From the NCBI GenBank assembly GCA_965243755.1, contig CBDEVW010000006.1, forward strand, positions 434,001 to 498,000: a stretch of DNA of 64,000 nt. Reading direction: 5' to 3'. The first letter of the stretch is position 1. Each line of letters begins with the position of its first letter. Origin of the DNA: JANSWY01 sp965243755 (GTDB lineage: Bacteria > Bacteroidota > Bacteroidia > Cytophagales > Cyclobacteriaceae). Positions 8,747-18,324 of the stretch are shown here, in pieces. The notes under the pieces are model-generated. The model worked only from the letters and a program-made list of their open reading frames with translations, had not been told where the DNA came from and did not search any database. Position numbers and translations under genes: made by a program.

Positions 8747-11398
8747 TTAGTGGGAGGAGGTCTCCAGGTAATCGGGGTAGTTGTAAAATTCGTGAATCAA
8801 CTCTGCAATCAGACCTGTCCAGCCTGTTTGGTGAGAAGCTCCCAGACCTTCCCCATGATCACCATGAAAATACTCATAGAAAAGGATATAATCTTTGAAA
8901 TGGGGATCACTTTGAAACATCAATTTACCTCCATAAACTGCTCTGTGTCCCAGCTCATCTCTACTGAATATTTTCAGCAACCTTGCCGTAAGTAACCTGG
9001 CCAGTTCTCTTAAATTGACAAATTCTCCACTATTGGTTGGATATTCTACCTTAAAGTCATCACCATAATAATGATAATACTTTACCAGCGATTCTATGAT
9101 CAGGTAGTTCATTGGGAACCAGATAGGCCCTCTCCAGTTGGAATTGCCACCAAACATTGAGCTGTCAGATTCTCCTGGTAAATAGGCAATAGAGAGCAGG
9201 TCTCCGTTTATCTGAAGTTGGTATGGATGCTTTTCGTAATGCTTGGAAAGTGCCCTGATACCAAAATCAGAGAGGAACTCTTCCGGATCCAGCATTCGTT
9301 CAAGGATCTTTTTCATTCTATGTCCCCTCAGAATAGACAGCAACCTTCGGCCACTTTCACCGGGATTTTGCCAGCGGGAAACTAATGCGGCCAGTTTTGG
9401 TCTTTCATTGAGGAAGAAATCCAGTTTCTCCTGGAATTCAGGTAGTTTCTGATAGGTTTCGTCAATCAGAATTTCTATGGCAAACAGGGGAATGATACCA
9501 ACCATGGACCTCACCTTTAAGGTGTGGTTTCCTTTTGGTGTGTGCATCACATCGTAGTAAAAGCTGTCTTCGTCATCCCAAAGGTCTACGTGGGTATCCC
9601 CAATGTCATTCATTGCTCCTGCGATATACAGGAAGTGCTCAAAAAACTTGGTTGCCGTATCCTGATAAACAGGGAATTTCGCCGACAAATCAAGGGCGAT
9701 CCTTAACATGTTCAATGAAAACATCGCCATCCAGCTAGTGCTATCAGCCTGCTCCAATCGAGCATTTTCTATGATTTGATGATTCCTGTCGAAGATACCA
9801 ATGTTATCCAGGCCTAGGAAACCTCCTTCATAAACATTATTACCGTCAGAGTCTTTACGGTTAACCCACCAGGTGAAATTCATGAGGAGCTTATGAAATG
9901 CCTTCTGCAGGAATTCATAGTCTCCCTCACCATTCTCAGCTTCATCCATTTTAAATACCCGCAGGACCGCCCAGGCATGAACTGGAGGATTTACATCACT
10001 GAAATTCCACTCGTAGGCAGGTATTTGCCCATTGGGGTGCATGTACCGGTCTTTGAGCAATAATATTAATTGTTCTTTCGCGAAATCAGGATCAATTCTG
10101 GATAAAGGAATACAGTGGAACGCCAGGTCCCACGCCGCGTACCAGGGGTATTCCCATTTATCCGGCATGCTTAGAATGTCATGGTTAAAAAGGTTTTGCC
10201 AGGTGGAGTTTCTTCCTTTTTTCCTTTCGGGAGGAGGTGGGAGTTTTCCTTCATCTCCCAACAGCCATTTTCTTACATTGTAGTAATAGAACTGCTTGCT
10301 CCACAACATGCCACTAAAAGCCTGTCGCTGGATGTTGCGATGGTCTTCATCGGTGACCTTTTGTTGAAGCTGACCATAAAATTCATCGGCCTCCTCAATT
10401 CTTTGCTGAAATACTTCCCTAAAGTCTTCGAATGGCTCCCGTTGTGGCGTATTGCTTATCCTAAAAGTAACTTCTATAGGTTTATCCGGGAGTACATTCA
10501 CCCAGTACAGTGCACTGCATTTGGTTCCAGTATTTCTTGGGTTTACTGTCTTCTTACCTTCTATGATGTAACGATTGATCCCGTCTTTTAAAAACTTGCT
10601 TGCATTTGGTGTACCGTAAAGTCTTTTTTTGTTAGTCTCGTTATTGCAAAAGACAATCTCATCAGGACGTTTTTCAAAATAAACTGAGTAGTTACCCAAT
10701 TCATGGTGTCTGATGTTTAACCTGGAGTCACCAGTTTGCTTTACAGCAGGCTTGAGGGTTTCGTTACGTGATGACCAGGTGTTTCTAAACCAAATGGTTG
10801 GCATAATCAACAGAGGTGCTGTTTCGGTTCCCCGATTATGTATCGTGGCTTTAAACAGGAGGTCATCTGTGTCTGACTTGGCATACTCCATGAAGATGTC
10901 AAAGTACTTGTTGCCATCAAATACACCTGTGTCTTCTATTTCATATTCTCTTTCCAGTCTGGAACATGCCCTGTTGGTATCTACAAGATCCGCATATGGA
11001 AATTCATTTTGCGGATATTTGTAGAGCATTTTCATGTAAGAGTGTGTAGGAGTACTGTCCAGGTAATAATATATTTCCTTAACATCCTCACCATGATTTC
11101 CCTCTACGCCGGTCAGCCCAAACAGACGCTCTTTTATTATAGGGTCCTTTTCGTTCCAAAAGGCCCATGATATGCAGATTTGCTGGTTGTCATCACTGAT
11201 GCCACCAATGCCATCTTCACCCCAGCGATATGCTTTGCTGCGGGCCATGTCGTGGGTAAGGCTTTCCCATGCAAGACCTGATGCACTATAGTCTTCTCTT
11301 ACTGTTCCCCATTGCCGTTCAGACAGATAAGGTCCCCACTTTTTCCAGGGGATACCTTTCCTGGCTTCTTCTAGTCTTTCTTGTTCCCTTGTCATCAT
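8747..11398 (-). CDS. GH63-type glucosidase (MGH1-like)
   Basis: A cytoplasmic-looking glycoside hydrolase of about 883 residues. An N-terminal beta-sandwich region (KKWGPYLSERQWGTVREDYS) is followed by a C-terminal (alpha/alpha)6 barrel. Recognisable blocks are KWEYPWYAAWDLAFH, which carries the acid-type Asp of GH63 enzymes, and SNWRGPIWFPMNYLIIESL and HQTGWTGLIAELIHEF near the end. Bacterial members act on alpha-glucosides; the substrate is not evident. I chose the ATG at 11398 (MMTREQERLEEARKG) because homologous proteins begin close to this point; the longest open frame starts at 11437. The adjacent phosphatase and HAD genes hint at carbohydrate-phosphate metabolism, but this is weak. 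Confidence 0.88.
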   Translation of the reverse strand: MMTREQERLEEARKGIPWKKWGPYLSERQWGTVREDYSASGLAWESLTHDMARSKAYRWGEDGIGGISDDNQQICISWAFWNEKDPIIKERLFGLTGVEGNHGEDVKEIYYYLDSTPTHSYMKMLYKYPQNEFPYADLVDTNRACSRLEREYEIEDTGVFDGNKYFDIFMEYAKSDTDDLLFKATIHNRGTETAPLLIMPTIWFRNTWSSRNETLKPAVKQTGDSRLNIRHHELGNYSVYFEKRPDEIVFCNNETNKKRLYGTPNASKFLKDGINRYIIEGKKTVNPRNTGTKCSALYWVNVLPDKPIEVTFRISNTPQREPFEDFREVFQQRIEEADEFYGQLQQKVTDEDHRNIQRQAFSGMLWSKQFYYYNVRKWLLGDEGKLPPPPERKKGRNSTWQNLFNHDILSMPDKWEYPWYAAWDLAFHCIPLSRIDPDFAKEQLILLLKDRYMHPNGQIPAYEWNFSDVNPPVHAWAVLRVFKMDEAENGEGDYEFLQKAFHKLLMNFTWWVNRKDSDGNNVYEGGFLGLDNIGIFDRNHQIIENARLEQADSTSWMAMFSLNMLRIALDLSAKFPVYQDTATKFFEHFLYIAGAMNDIGDTHVDLWDDEDSFYYDVMHTPKGNHTLKVRSMVGIIPLFAIEILIDETYQKLPEFQEKLDFFLNERPKLAALVSRWQNPGESGRRLLSILRGHRMKKILERMLDPEEFLSDFGIRALSKHYEKHPYQLQINGDLLSIAYLPGESDSSMFGGNSNWRGPIWFPMNYLIIESLVKYYHYYGDDFKVEYPTNSGEFVNLRELARLLTARLLKIFSRDELGHRAVYGGKLMFQSDPHFKDYILFYEYFHGDHGEGLGASHQTGWTGLIAELIHEFYNYPDYLETSSH

Positions 11399-11525
11399 TG
11401 AGCGCATCAAAGAAATGAAATACGCATTAATAATCAAATGGATTCAACCCCAAATGAGAATATATTTTTCAACGGAACCGATTGCGTTATGAGATTGATA
11501 AAATACCTGTACAATTATCTATGGA

Positions 11526-12293
11526 TTATGCGGATTTGGTAAGAAGCTTTTTGCGAAACTTGCCTCTTCTTATGCCGAATGTCATCATCACCGGGAAGTA
11601 AAGCATATAAATAAAACCCGATATGATGCCAGCAACTACAGTACCTGGGAATATTGCAGCAATTAAAAAAGAAAAAAACGGTACTGATCCCATCAGAATC
11701 ATACTATACAGCCCCGACCTGGAATCGAAGAGTTCTATTTCATTTAATTCAAGTTCATCTTTCTTCTTCAGTGCATATTTGTACAGCAATGCCATGATAA
11801 AAAAGATCACTGAGGCCATTCCACTGTAAACCATCATAAGTCTCGGCATGTCATTTCCGTTGATCATTTCCTGGGCACTGCCCAACGTGTCGGAATTAAT
11901 GCCTAATAGCCTAAGGATCATTTTGCCATAGATAACCGTCAGGAGTTTGGCCAGAAATTTAAGCGGGTGAACAAAAAATAGTATGAAAAATAGTAGCAGG
12001 CCATTTAGTACAACCACAGTTTTGCTTCTGAAACCATAGCGAAGAAAATAAAGAAAATGCTCATGCCAGATATAAATGATCAGCGCCATACATAAGGCGA
12101 ATGGCACAATATCGGCCACAAAAAGCAGCATCTGATCAAAGTTGTAGGATACTTCAGTTTTTAGAATAAGCATGGTGATTGCAAGTGCAAAAACGGCATC
12201 ACTGAATGTTTCAATTCTGGTTTGCTCCTCACCGCGAAACCGGAATTCTTTATTCATGCCTATTCTATGAGCTTTCAGTGGATTTCGTACCAT
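11526..12293 (-). CDS. TMEM175-family (DUF1211) membrane protein, predicted potassium channel
   Basis: A 255-residue integral membrane protein. The signature is RIETFSDAVFALAITMLIL in the first helix; the FSD motif forms the filter of TMEM175-type potassium channels, which lack the classic TVGYG loop. About six hydrophobic segments are visible, the size of one bacterial TMEM175 unit, which assembles as a tetramer. The start at 12293 leaves 25 hydrophilic residues before the signature. A shorter start at Met13 (MNKEFRFRGEEQTR, 12257) is equally reasonable. The gene is divergent from guaA with no clear link to it. Confidence 0.85.
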   Translation of the reverse strand: MVRNPLKAHRIGMNKEFRFRGEEQTRIETFSDAVFALAITMLILKTEVSYNFDQMLLFVADIVPFALCMALIIYIWHEHFLYFLRYGFRSKTVVVLNGLLLFFILFFVHPLKFLAKLLTVIYGKMILRLLGINSDTLGSAQEMINGNDMPRLMMVYSGMASVIFFIMALLYKYALKKKDELELNEIELFDSRSGLYSMILMGSVPFFSFLIAAIFPGTVVAGIISGFIYMLYFPVMMTFGIRRGKFRKKLLTKSA

Positions 12294-12438
12294 GTCTTAT
12301 GAGTATGTGGTCAATTTATCCTATCAATATTAGTTAAATTTCTGGTTTTATGAATCATTTTGGAGGGTCAATCAATTTGTGTCATTTAAATATGGCACCA
12401 TACTGGGTAAACTATGTCAGCCATATTATTTTTGCCGC

Positions 12439-13968
12439 ATGTCTGAAAAAATTATCATCCTGGATTTTGGTTCACAGTATACACAACTAATTGCCAGAAG
12501 GGTTAGGGAGCTAAATGTCTATTGCGAAATTCATCCGTTTAATCACATACCTGAGTTAGATGATTCCGTGAAAGGAGTGATCTTATCAGGAAGTCCATGT
12601 TCTGTGCGGGAGAAAGATGCCCCCGATTTGGATTTGGATGCCTTGAGAGGAAAATATCCGCTGCTCGGTGTTTGCTATGGGGCCCAGTTACTGGCTAAAA
12701 AATACGGTGGAGAGGTGCTGCCCTCTGAAATTCGTGAATATGGCCGGGCCAAATTATCTAAGGTTGATTCTCATTACGACTTACTGAAGGAGATTTCGCT
12801 CGACTCCCAGGTGTGGATGTCTCACAGCGATACCATAAAAAGCCTTCCGGAAAAATTTGATATCATCTCCAGTACCGAGTCTGTAGCTGTTGCGGCATTT
12901 AAGGTACAGGAAGAAAATACTTATGGAATTCAGTTTCATCCTGAGGTTACGCATTCTGCACAGGGAAAAATCTTATTGAGGAACTTTGTTGTCCATATCT
13001 GCGGATGTGCACAGGACTGGACCCCGGATATTTTTGTGGAAACCACTGTTGCTGAATTGAAAGAAAAGCTTGGAGACGATCAGGTAGTACTTGGTTTATC
13101 CGGTGGAGTAGACTCTTCTGTAGCTGCCACCCTGATCCATCATGCCATTGGTAAAAACCTGCATTGCATTTTTGTTGATAATGGTCTGCTTAGGAAAAAT
13201 GAGTTTGAAGATGTATTAGATTCCTACAAACACATGGGGCTCAACGTCACTGGGGTAGATGCAAAGCAGGAATTTTATGATGCACTCAAAGGCCTTACAG
13301 ATCCGGAAGATAAAAGAAAGGCGATAGGAAGAGTATTTATAGAGGTTTTTGATCGGGAAGCACATCGAATTGAAAATGTAAAATGGCTCGGACAGGGCAC
13401 CATATATCCTGATGTGATAGAATCAGTTTCTGTGAAGGGACCTTCTGCTACGATCAAATCCCATCACAATGTGGGAGGATTGCCTGAAAAGATGCATCTC
13501 AAAGTAGTAGAGCCGCTCAACACATTATTTAAAGATGAAGTGAGGAATGTGGGCCGGACATTGGAAATTGACGAAAAGATACTAGCCAGGCACCCGTTCC
13601 CAGGGCCAGGGTTAGGTATTAGAATATTGGGCGACATCACTGCCGAAAAGGTGGCCATCCTACAGGAGGTTGATTACATTTTTATTTCTGGCCTCAAAGA
13701 ATCAGGTTTGTATGATGATGTATGGCAGGCAGGAGCGGTATTGTTACCTATACAGTCCGTAGGAGTGATGGGTGATGAGAGAACATATGAGCAGGTGGTG
13801 GCCCTGAGAGCGGTAACATCTGTTGATGGAATGACTGCAGACTGGGTACATTTGCCTTACGATTTTCTGGCGGATATTTCAAATAAGATCATTAATCAGG
13901 TGAAGGGTGTCAATAGGGTTGTTTATGACATCAGTTCAAAACCACCTGCAACTATAGAATGGGAATAA
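12439..13968 (+). CDS. guaA: GMP synthase (glutamine-hydrolysing)
   Basis: Converts XMP, ATP and glutamine to GMP, the last step of guanine nucleotide synthesis. With the ATG at 12439 the protein has 509 residues, the normal size; an upstream ATG at 12379 would add 20 unconserved residues. Class I glutamine amidotransferase domain: C79 in GVCYGAQLL, with H167 and E169 in QFHPEV. ATP pyrophosphatase domain: P-loop SGGVDSS at 221-227. The C-terminal dimerisation domain ends in the characteristic SSKPPATIEWE. The stop codon is one base from the start of the next gene, so the two are likely cotranscribed. Confidence 0.97.
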   Translation: MSEKIIILDFGSQYTQLIARRVRELNVYCEIHPFNHIPELDDSVKGVILSGSPCSVREKDAPDLDLDALRGKYPLLGVCYGAQLLAKKYGGEVLPSEIREYGRAKLSKVDSHYDLLKEISLDSQVWMSHSDTIKSLPEKFDIISSTESVAVAAFKVQEENTYGIQFHPEVTHSAQGKILLRNFVVHICGCAQDWTPDIFVETTVAELKEKLGDDQVVLGLSGGVDSSVAATLIHHAIGKNLHCIFVDNGLLRKNEFEDVLDSYKHMGLNVTGVDAKQEFYDALKGLTDPEDKRKAIGRVFIEVFDREAHRIENVKWLGQGTIYPDVIESVSVKGPSATIKSHHNVGGLPEKMHLKVVEPLNTLFKDEVRNVGRTLEIDEKILARHPFPGPGLGIRILGDITAEKVAILQEVDYIFISGLKESGLYDDVWQAGAVLLPIQSVGVMGDERTYEQVVALRAVTSVDGMTADWVHLPYDFLADISNKIINQVKGVNRVVYDISSKPPATIEWE

Positions 13969-13969
13969 T

Positions 13970-15748
13970 ATGAGGAAAGCTTTACTGTTCTTTAGTCTTT
14001 ATGCCATTGCATTGGCAACAATAGCTCAAAAAAATCATCAGGCGGAATACCTGGAGGCCAAACGGCTATTTGCAACTGGCGATTATAAAAATGCCAAAAG
14101 TGCATTTATTGAGTTGAGCAAGGAAGAACCCGGAAACATTTTCTTTCAATATGCCAGTTTTTACGTAGCACTTTCCAGTTACAATTTGGAAGAATATGAA
14201 GAGGCAAAAAACATGTTTCTTCAAATTACCCAAAAGTACCCAGACTGGGATCAGCTTCCTGAAGTGAATTACTGGCTGGCTGCTTGTTATCTGAGGCTGG
14301 GAGATCATGAAAGGGGATTTCAGAAAGTAGACGCGGCAAGGGGAGATTTGAAACCACTTGCTGTTCAACTTAAGAAAGAATACCTCTCTAATCTGGATGA
14401 TGCCGCAATAAGTGGCTTGTATTACACCTACGCCGGAGATCAATTAATAGCAAAGGAATACGCCAATCGCCTTAAAGAAGGTGACCTCTCGGAAAATCAG
14501 GAGCTTTTACTGGAAGTTATTCAACAAAACGGGCTCAACTTAAAAGATTTCATTTCTGCGTCATATAACAACATCAAAAAGGACACTTACAATATTGCCG
14601 TTCTTTTACCTTTTCGTTTTGACAGCATAGAAAATGTTGAAGGAGTGATCAGAAACAGGCTTGTAATGGATCTGTATGAAGGAATTTTATTTGCTGCATC
14701 AGAATTGAAGAAGCAGGGTATGCCCATAAATGTTTATCCTTACGATACCAAAGGCAGGTCAGTATTCACCAGACAGATTCTTCAAAAGGAAGAAATGAAA
14801 AGCATGGACCTGCTCTATGGACCCTTGTTTCCCGGGGCATTCAAGGAGGTTTATGATTTTTCTGCAGCGAATAAAATCAATATGTTTAACCCCATCAGCA
14901 GCAATCCTGATGTGATTGGGACCAACCCATTCTCCTTTCTGAATAATCCTACAGTCAATACACGAGCCAAAAAACTGGCCCAGTTCGCCAATGAAGTTTT
15001 TGAAAACAAAAAGGCCTGGGTGATGTATGAAAAGAGAGACTCACTTTATGCAGCAGCATATAAGGACGAAATACAGGATTATGGCTTTGAGGTGATCAAA
15101 TTTGCTGAGCTAAATAACGAAACAATCAGACCAATAATCGATACCCTAACGGGTACTTACGAAATTGAGCTCACTGCCGAGGAGGTGGACTCGCTGTTGG
15201 CCGAGAATCCCGAATTAGAGATCAAAAGAAAGCGGTATCCTAATTCTTTTCAACGATACAGCTATATCGAGAAATATTGGGTAGAGCCTGATAGCCTGGG
15301 GCATATTTTTATTGCTTCAAATTCTAACCTGTTTGCTACCAACTTTGTGTCTGCCAACATTACCCGCCCTGATACTATAGGGATGATTGGCCAGGACAAA
15401 TGGCTTGGGTTTGATGTGATTTCATTTGATCAGATGGAGAACATCGGTTTGTTCATGTGCAATCCCTATTATGTTGACGTCAACAGTGATACGTACCAGT
15501 CATTTTTAGGAGCATTTTTAAATCAATACAAAGTATTGCCATCAGAAAATCACCTGATTGGATATGAGACCACCATGTTTTTGGGTAGCATGATGCATAA
15601 ACATGGTAAATACTTTCAGGAAGGCCTTAGGTCGGGCAACAAAATTAACGGTAGTCTGATGAGTGGTTATCAATACGGTTTAGCCAATGATAATCAGATA
15701 GTGCCAGTGGTGAAAATACAAGAAAGCGAATTAGTCAAAGTAAATTAA
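13970..15748 (+). CDS. Exported TPR plus type 1 periplasmic-binding-fold protein (LpoA-like)
   Basis: A 592-residue secreted protein. It has a signal peptide (MRKALLFFSLYAIALATIAQ), TPR-like helical repeats from about residue 25 to 130 (DYKNAKSAFIEL, EYEEAKNMFLQI), then a type 1 periplasmic-binding fold from about 200 onward beginning YNIAVLLPFRFDS. The layout resembles E. coli LpoA, the outer-membrane activator of PBP1A, and Bacteroidota proteins annotated as amino acid ABC transporter substrate-binding or LysM proteins. No lipobox is seen. The ligand is unknown and no transporter genes are adjacent. It starts 1 base after guaA, and hemL follows by 3 bases, so the three genes form an apparent operon. 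Confidence 0.85.
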   Translation: MRKALLFFSLYAIALATIAQKNHQAEYLEAKRLFATGDYKNAKSAFIELSKEEPGNIFFQYASFYVALSSYNLEEYEEAKNMFLQITQKYPDWDQLPEVNYWLAACYLRLGDHERGFQKVDAARGDLKPLAVQLKKEYLSNLDDAAISGLYYTYAGDQLIAKEYANRLKEGDLSENQELLLEVIQQNGLNLKDFISASYNNIKKDTYNIAVLLPFRFDSIENVEGVIRNRLVMDLYEGILFAASELKKQGMPINVYPYDTKGRSVFTRQILQKEEMKSMDLLYGPLFPGAFKEVYDFSAANKINMFNPISSNPDVIGTNPFSFLNNPTVNTRAKKLAQFANEVFENKKAWVMYEKRDSLYAAAYKDEIQDYGFEVIKFAELNNETIRPIIDTLTGTYEIELTAEEVDSLLAENPELEIKRKRYPNSFQRYSYIEKYWVEPDSLGHIFIASNSNLFATNFVSANITRPDTIGMIGQDKWLGFDVISFDQMENIGLFMCNPYYVDVNSDTYQSFLGAFLNQYKVLPSENHLIGYETTMFLGSMMHKHGKYFQEGLRSGNKINGSLMSGYQYGLANDNQIVPVVKIQESELVKVN

Positions 15749-15751
15749 AGC

Positions 15752-17032
15752 ATGTCCATAGATAAAAGTCAACAACTATTTCAGGAAGCTCAAAAATATA
15801 TCCCTGGAGGAGTAAATTCACCGGTTAGGGCATTTAAAGCTGTAGGTGGTAACCCATTGTTTATTCAGTCTGCAGAAGGTGCATACATGACTGATGTAGA
15901 TGGCAACCGATACCTGGAATTTATCAATAGCTGGGGGCCAATGATCCTTGGGCATGGCAATAAACAGGTGTTGGAGGCAGTGAGTAAAGCTGCAGCTCAA
16001 TCTCTTTCCTTCGGAGCACCAACAGGAATGGAAGTGGAGATGGCCAAATTAATTACTTCCATGCTCCCGGCTATGGAAACTGTAAGAATGGTGAACAGTG
16101 GCACAGAAGCCACCATGTCTGCAATACGTGTGGCCAGGGGATATACTGGCAGAGATAAAATCATCAAATTTGAAGGATGCTATCACGGCCATGGAGACTC
16201 ATTTCTAATTGCCGCAGGCAGTGGAGCAATTACAATGGGAGAACCTGACAGCCCTGGCGTTACAAAGGGAACTGCAAAAGATACACTGCTGGCTCCATTC
16301 AATGACTTGAATGCTGTTAAACAGCTAGTCACTAATAATGATGAACAGATTGCAGCCATTATTCTTGAGCCGGTTGCCGGAAATATGGGATGTGTACTTC
16401 CTGAAGAAGGTTTTTTACAAGGACTGAGATCATTGTGTGATCAACATGGCATTTTACTGATTTTTGATGAAGTAATGACAGGCTTCAGGTTAGCTGCAGG
16501 TGGCGCTCAGGAATTATTCGATATTTCTCCTGACCTTACTACACTAGGTAAGATTATTGGTGGCGGAATGCCTGTAGGGGCCTATGGAGGACGAAAAGAG
16601 GTAATGAATTATGTTTCACCTGCAGGTCCGGTTTACCAGGCTGGTACACTTTCAGGAAACCCTGTGGCAATGGCTGCAGGATTTGCCGCACTGCGCCAGC
16701 TGAAGGACGATCCTTCCATCTACAACAGACTGGAAGAACACACCTCGATAATCGTGAATGGAGTGAAGGAAATTCTTTCCAGCAAAGGCCTTCCTTATAC
16801 AGTAAACCATGTGGGCTCTATGTTTAGTGTATTCTTTACAGATCAACAGGTGATAGATTTTGAGACAGCAAAATCTTGTGATACTAAGAAATTTGGTCAG
16901 TATTTTCAGCAGATGCTTCAAAATGGCGTCTATTTGGCACCTTCACAGTTTGAAACACTGTTTGTTTCAGATGCAGTGAAGGGAGCAGAAATTGCACTTT
17001 TCCTTGAGGCTTTTGAAAAGTCTATCCTCTGA
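15752..17032 (+). CDS. hemL: Glutamate-1-semialdehyde 2,1-aminomutase
   Basis: A 426-residue PLP enzyme that makes 5-aminolevulinate from glutamate-1-semialdehyde in the C5 haem pathway. The PLP lysine is K267 in TLGKIIGGGMPVGAYGG. Other family blocks are GGVNSPVRAFKAVGG (start), VNSGTEATMSAIRVARG (phosphate binding), CYHGHGD and IFDEVMTGFR (PLP Asp). Length is standard. It is the third gene of a guaA-led run on the plus strand and ends 1 base from the convergent DUF3667 gene. Confidence 0.97.
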   Translation: MSIDKSQQLFQEAQKYIPGGVNSPVRAFKAVGGNPLFIQSAEGAYMTDVDGNRYLEFINSWGPMILGHGNKQVLEAVSKAAAQSLSFGAPTGMEVEMAKLITSMLPAMETVRMVNSGTEATMSAIRVARGYTGRDKIIKFEGCYHGHGDSFLIAAGSGAITMGEPDSPGVTKGTAKDTLLAPFNDLNAVKQLVTNNDEQIAAIILEPVAGNMGCVLPEEGFLQGLRSLCDQHGILLIFDEVMTGFRLAAGGAQELFDISPDLTTLGKIIGGGMPVGAYGGRKEVMNYVSPAGPVYQAGTLSGNPVAMAAGFAALRQLKDDPSIYNRLEEHTSIIVNGVKEILSSKGLPYTVNHVGSMFSVFFTDQQVIDFETAKSCDTKKFGQYFQQMLQNGVYLAPSQFETLFVSDAVKGAEIALFLEAFEKSIL

Positions 17033-18148
17033 TTAATAGAGCATAAATGAGGCGAAAATTTCTATGATCAGCCCAAAGGTCAGGATCATGCCATAGGCCC
17101 AGCCAGTCAGCATGAACTTTATCAGGGTTTTAAACCAATGTTGCTTGTATACATTGAGATACGATATGTAGCAATATATTGTCACCAGCAATAAAGCAAT
17201 CCAAAGTGCCACATCAACAATATCCGGGTTGAATATCAATGCAACCAAAAAACCAAGTCCATAGATCAGGAAAGCAATGGAATGAATGTGCAGCGAATGG
17301 ATCAAATGCTGTATGTAAAGGATCTTCCTCGATATGTACAACAGCTTTAGTATCAGGGCAAAGAGAGGCAACATGATAAACATCATGATCGGCAAATTTT
17401 TGATGATGTAACCAAAAAAGGTTTCTGAGTTTCTTCCGATTCTCACGATTTGCCGGGCCAGTTTTTGCTCAGTAGGTGTATTGTTTTCTACATGCATCGA
17501 ATCAAGGATGTCCTGAGTGCTGTAGTTGAGGTCATTTTTCAGGTTATTGAAGGTTCTCCATTGAGCCGTAGTTAAAGGCCAGCCGCTATCATCATCCCAT
17601 AGGCTGTCAGTCAATGCAGGGACCGCAAATTTTGAGGAGCCGGAATCGTATTTTTTAGTAAATCGTGTGTAGCGATCCAGGTCGATACCCAAACTGTCAA
17701 TGGCGGAGGTGTCGCTGATTTCAATGGATTGTGAAATCTCCTTCAACACATCCTCGCTTACCGGTTCCAATGCAATACTGTCTGGTACAGGGTTGGTTAT
17801 TTTTAGTTCCTCATTGAATAATGCGGTATGGTTATTCAGGTAGAGGTTCATTAGGAAGAAGTAAAACAAGCTTACGACCAAATAAAGCCTGATGGGGTTG
17901 GCGTAATTCTTTCTCTTGCCCTGATTAAACCTGTTGGTGAGGAATCCCGGATTGATTAAAAAGGGCAATATGGACCTTCCAAACCTTGAATCCAGGGACA
18001 GGTAATTCGCAAAAAACTCATTGATCAATTGAAAGAAAGAAACATTTCGATCATCATTTTCCTGCCCACAATAGGGACAATAATTGAAATCAACACTGAT
18101 ATTCTTTCCGCAATTAAGACAGGTTTCAGACTTCTTCCATCGTTTCAT
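17033..18148 (-). CDS. DUF3667 zinc-ribbon membrane protein
   Basis: A 371-residue protein of the Bacteroidota DUF3667 family. The N-terminus carries a zinc ribbon with two CxxC pairs (CLNCGK and CPYCGQEN), followed by the family block SLDSRFGRSILPFLINPG. A first membrane helix lies near residue 90, then a long polar, presumably periplasmic, loop, and four or so further helices follow at the C-terminus. Function unknown. Its ATG overlaps the stop of the preceding 59-residue ORF as ATGA, so translation is probably coupled in the kdsB operon. Confidence 0.88.
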   Translation of the reverse strand: MKRWKKSETCLNCGKNISVDFNYCPYCGQENDDRNVSFFQLINEFFANYLSLDSRFGRSILPFLINPGFLTNRFNQGKRKNYANPIRLYLVVSLFYFFLMNLYLNNHTALFNEELKITNPVPDSIALEPVSEDVLKEISQSIEISDTSAIDSLGIDLDRYTRFTKKYDSGSSKFAVPALTDSLWDDDSGWPLTTAQWRTFNNLKNDLNYSTQDILDSMHVENNTPTEQKLARQIVRIGRNSETFFGYIIKNLPIMMFIMLPLFALILKLLYISRKILYIQHLIHSLHIHSIAFLIYGLGFLVALIFNPDIVDVALWIALLLVTIYCYISYLNVYKQHWFKTLIKFMLTGWAYGMILTFGLIIEIFASFMLY

Positions 18149-18324
18149 TCAGAATCGATCTTTTTAATTTGGCGGTTAAGTAAAAAAGAAATTCCCCAAA
18201 GTCCAAGGGCGATCAATGTATACAACAACTTTTTTTCTTCATATCTCAATCCGATATAAAGACAGATGATGGCCGCTATGATCATTACCCAATTAGCAAT
18301 GATCAGTGTTTTTTTTGTGTTCAT
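18145..18324 (-). CDS. Small two-helix membrane protein between kdsB and DUF3667
   Basis: A 59-residue ORF (start ATG 18324, stop TGA 18147-18145) beginning MNTKKTLIIANWVMIIAAII. It has two hydrophobic segments, about residues 6-25 and 33-50, joined by the basic-acidic turn RYEEKK, and ends in the charged tail RQIKKIDSE. Both ends overlap neighbours by ATGA: the start overlaps the kdsB stop and the stop overlaps the DUF3667 start. This double coupling is strong evidence that it is translated. No family is recognised. It may be a partner of the DUF3667 protein or an unrelated small membrane protein. Confidence 0.8.
   Translation of the reverse strand: MNTKKTLIIANWVMIIAAIICLYIGLRYEEKKLLYTLIALGLWGISFLLNRQIKKIDSE

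Noticed and set aside
12379..12438. Upstream in-frame start for guaA
   Set aside because: The extra 20 residues (MSFKYGTILGKLCQPYYFCR) have no place in the GuaA fold, and homologues begin at the residues encoded from 12439.
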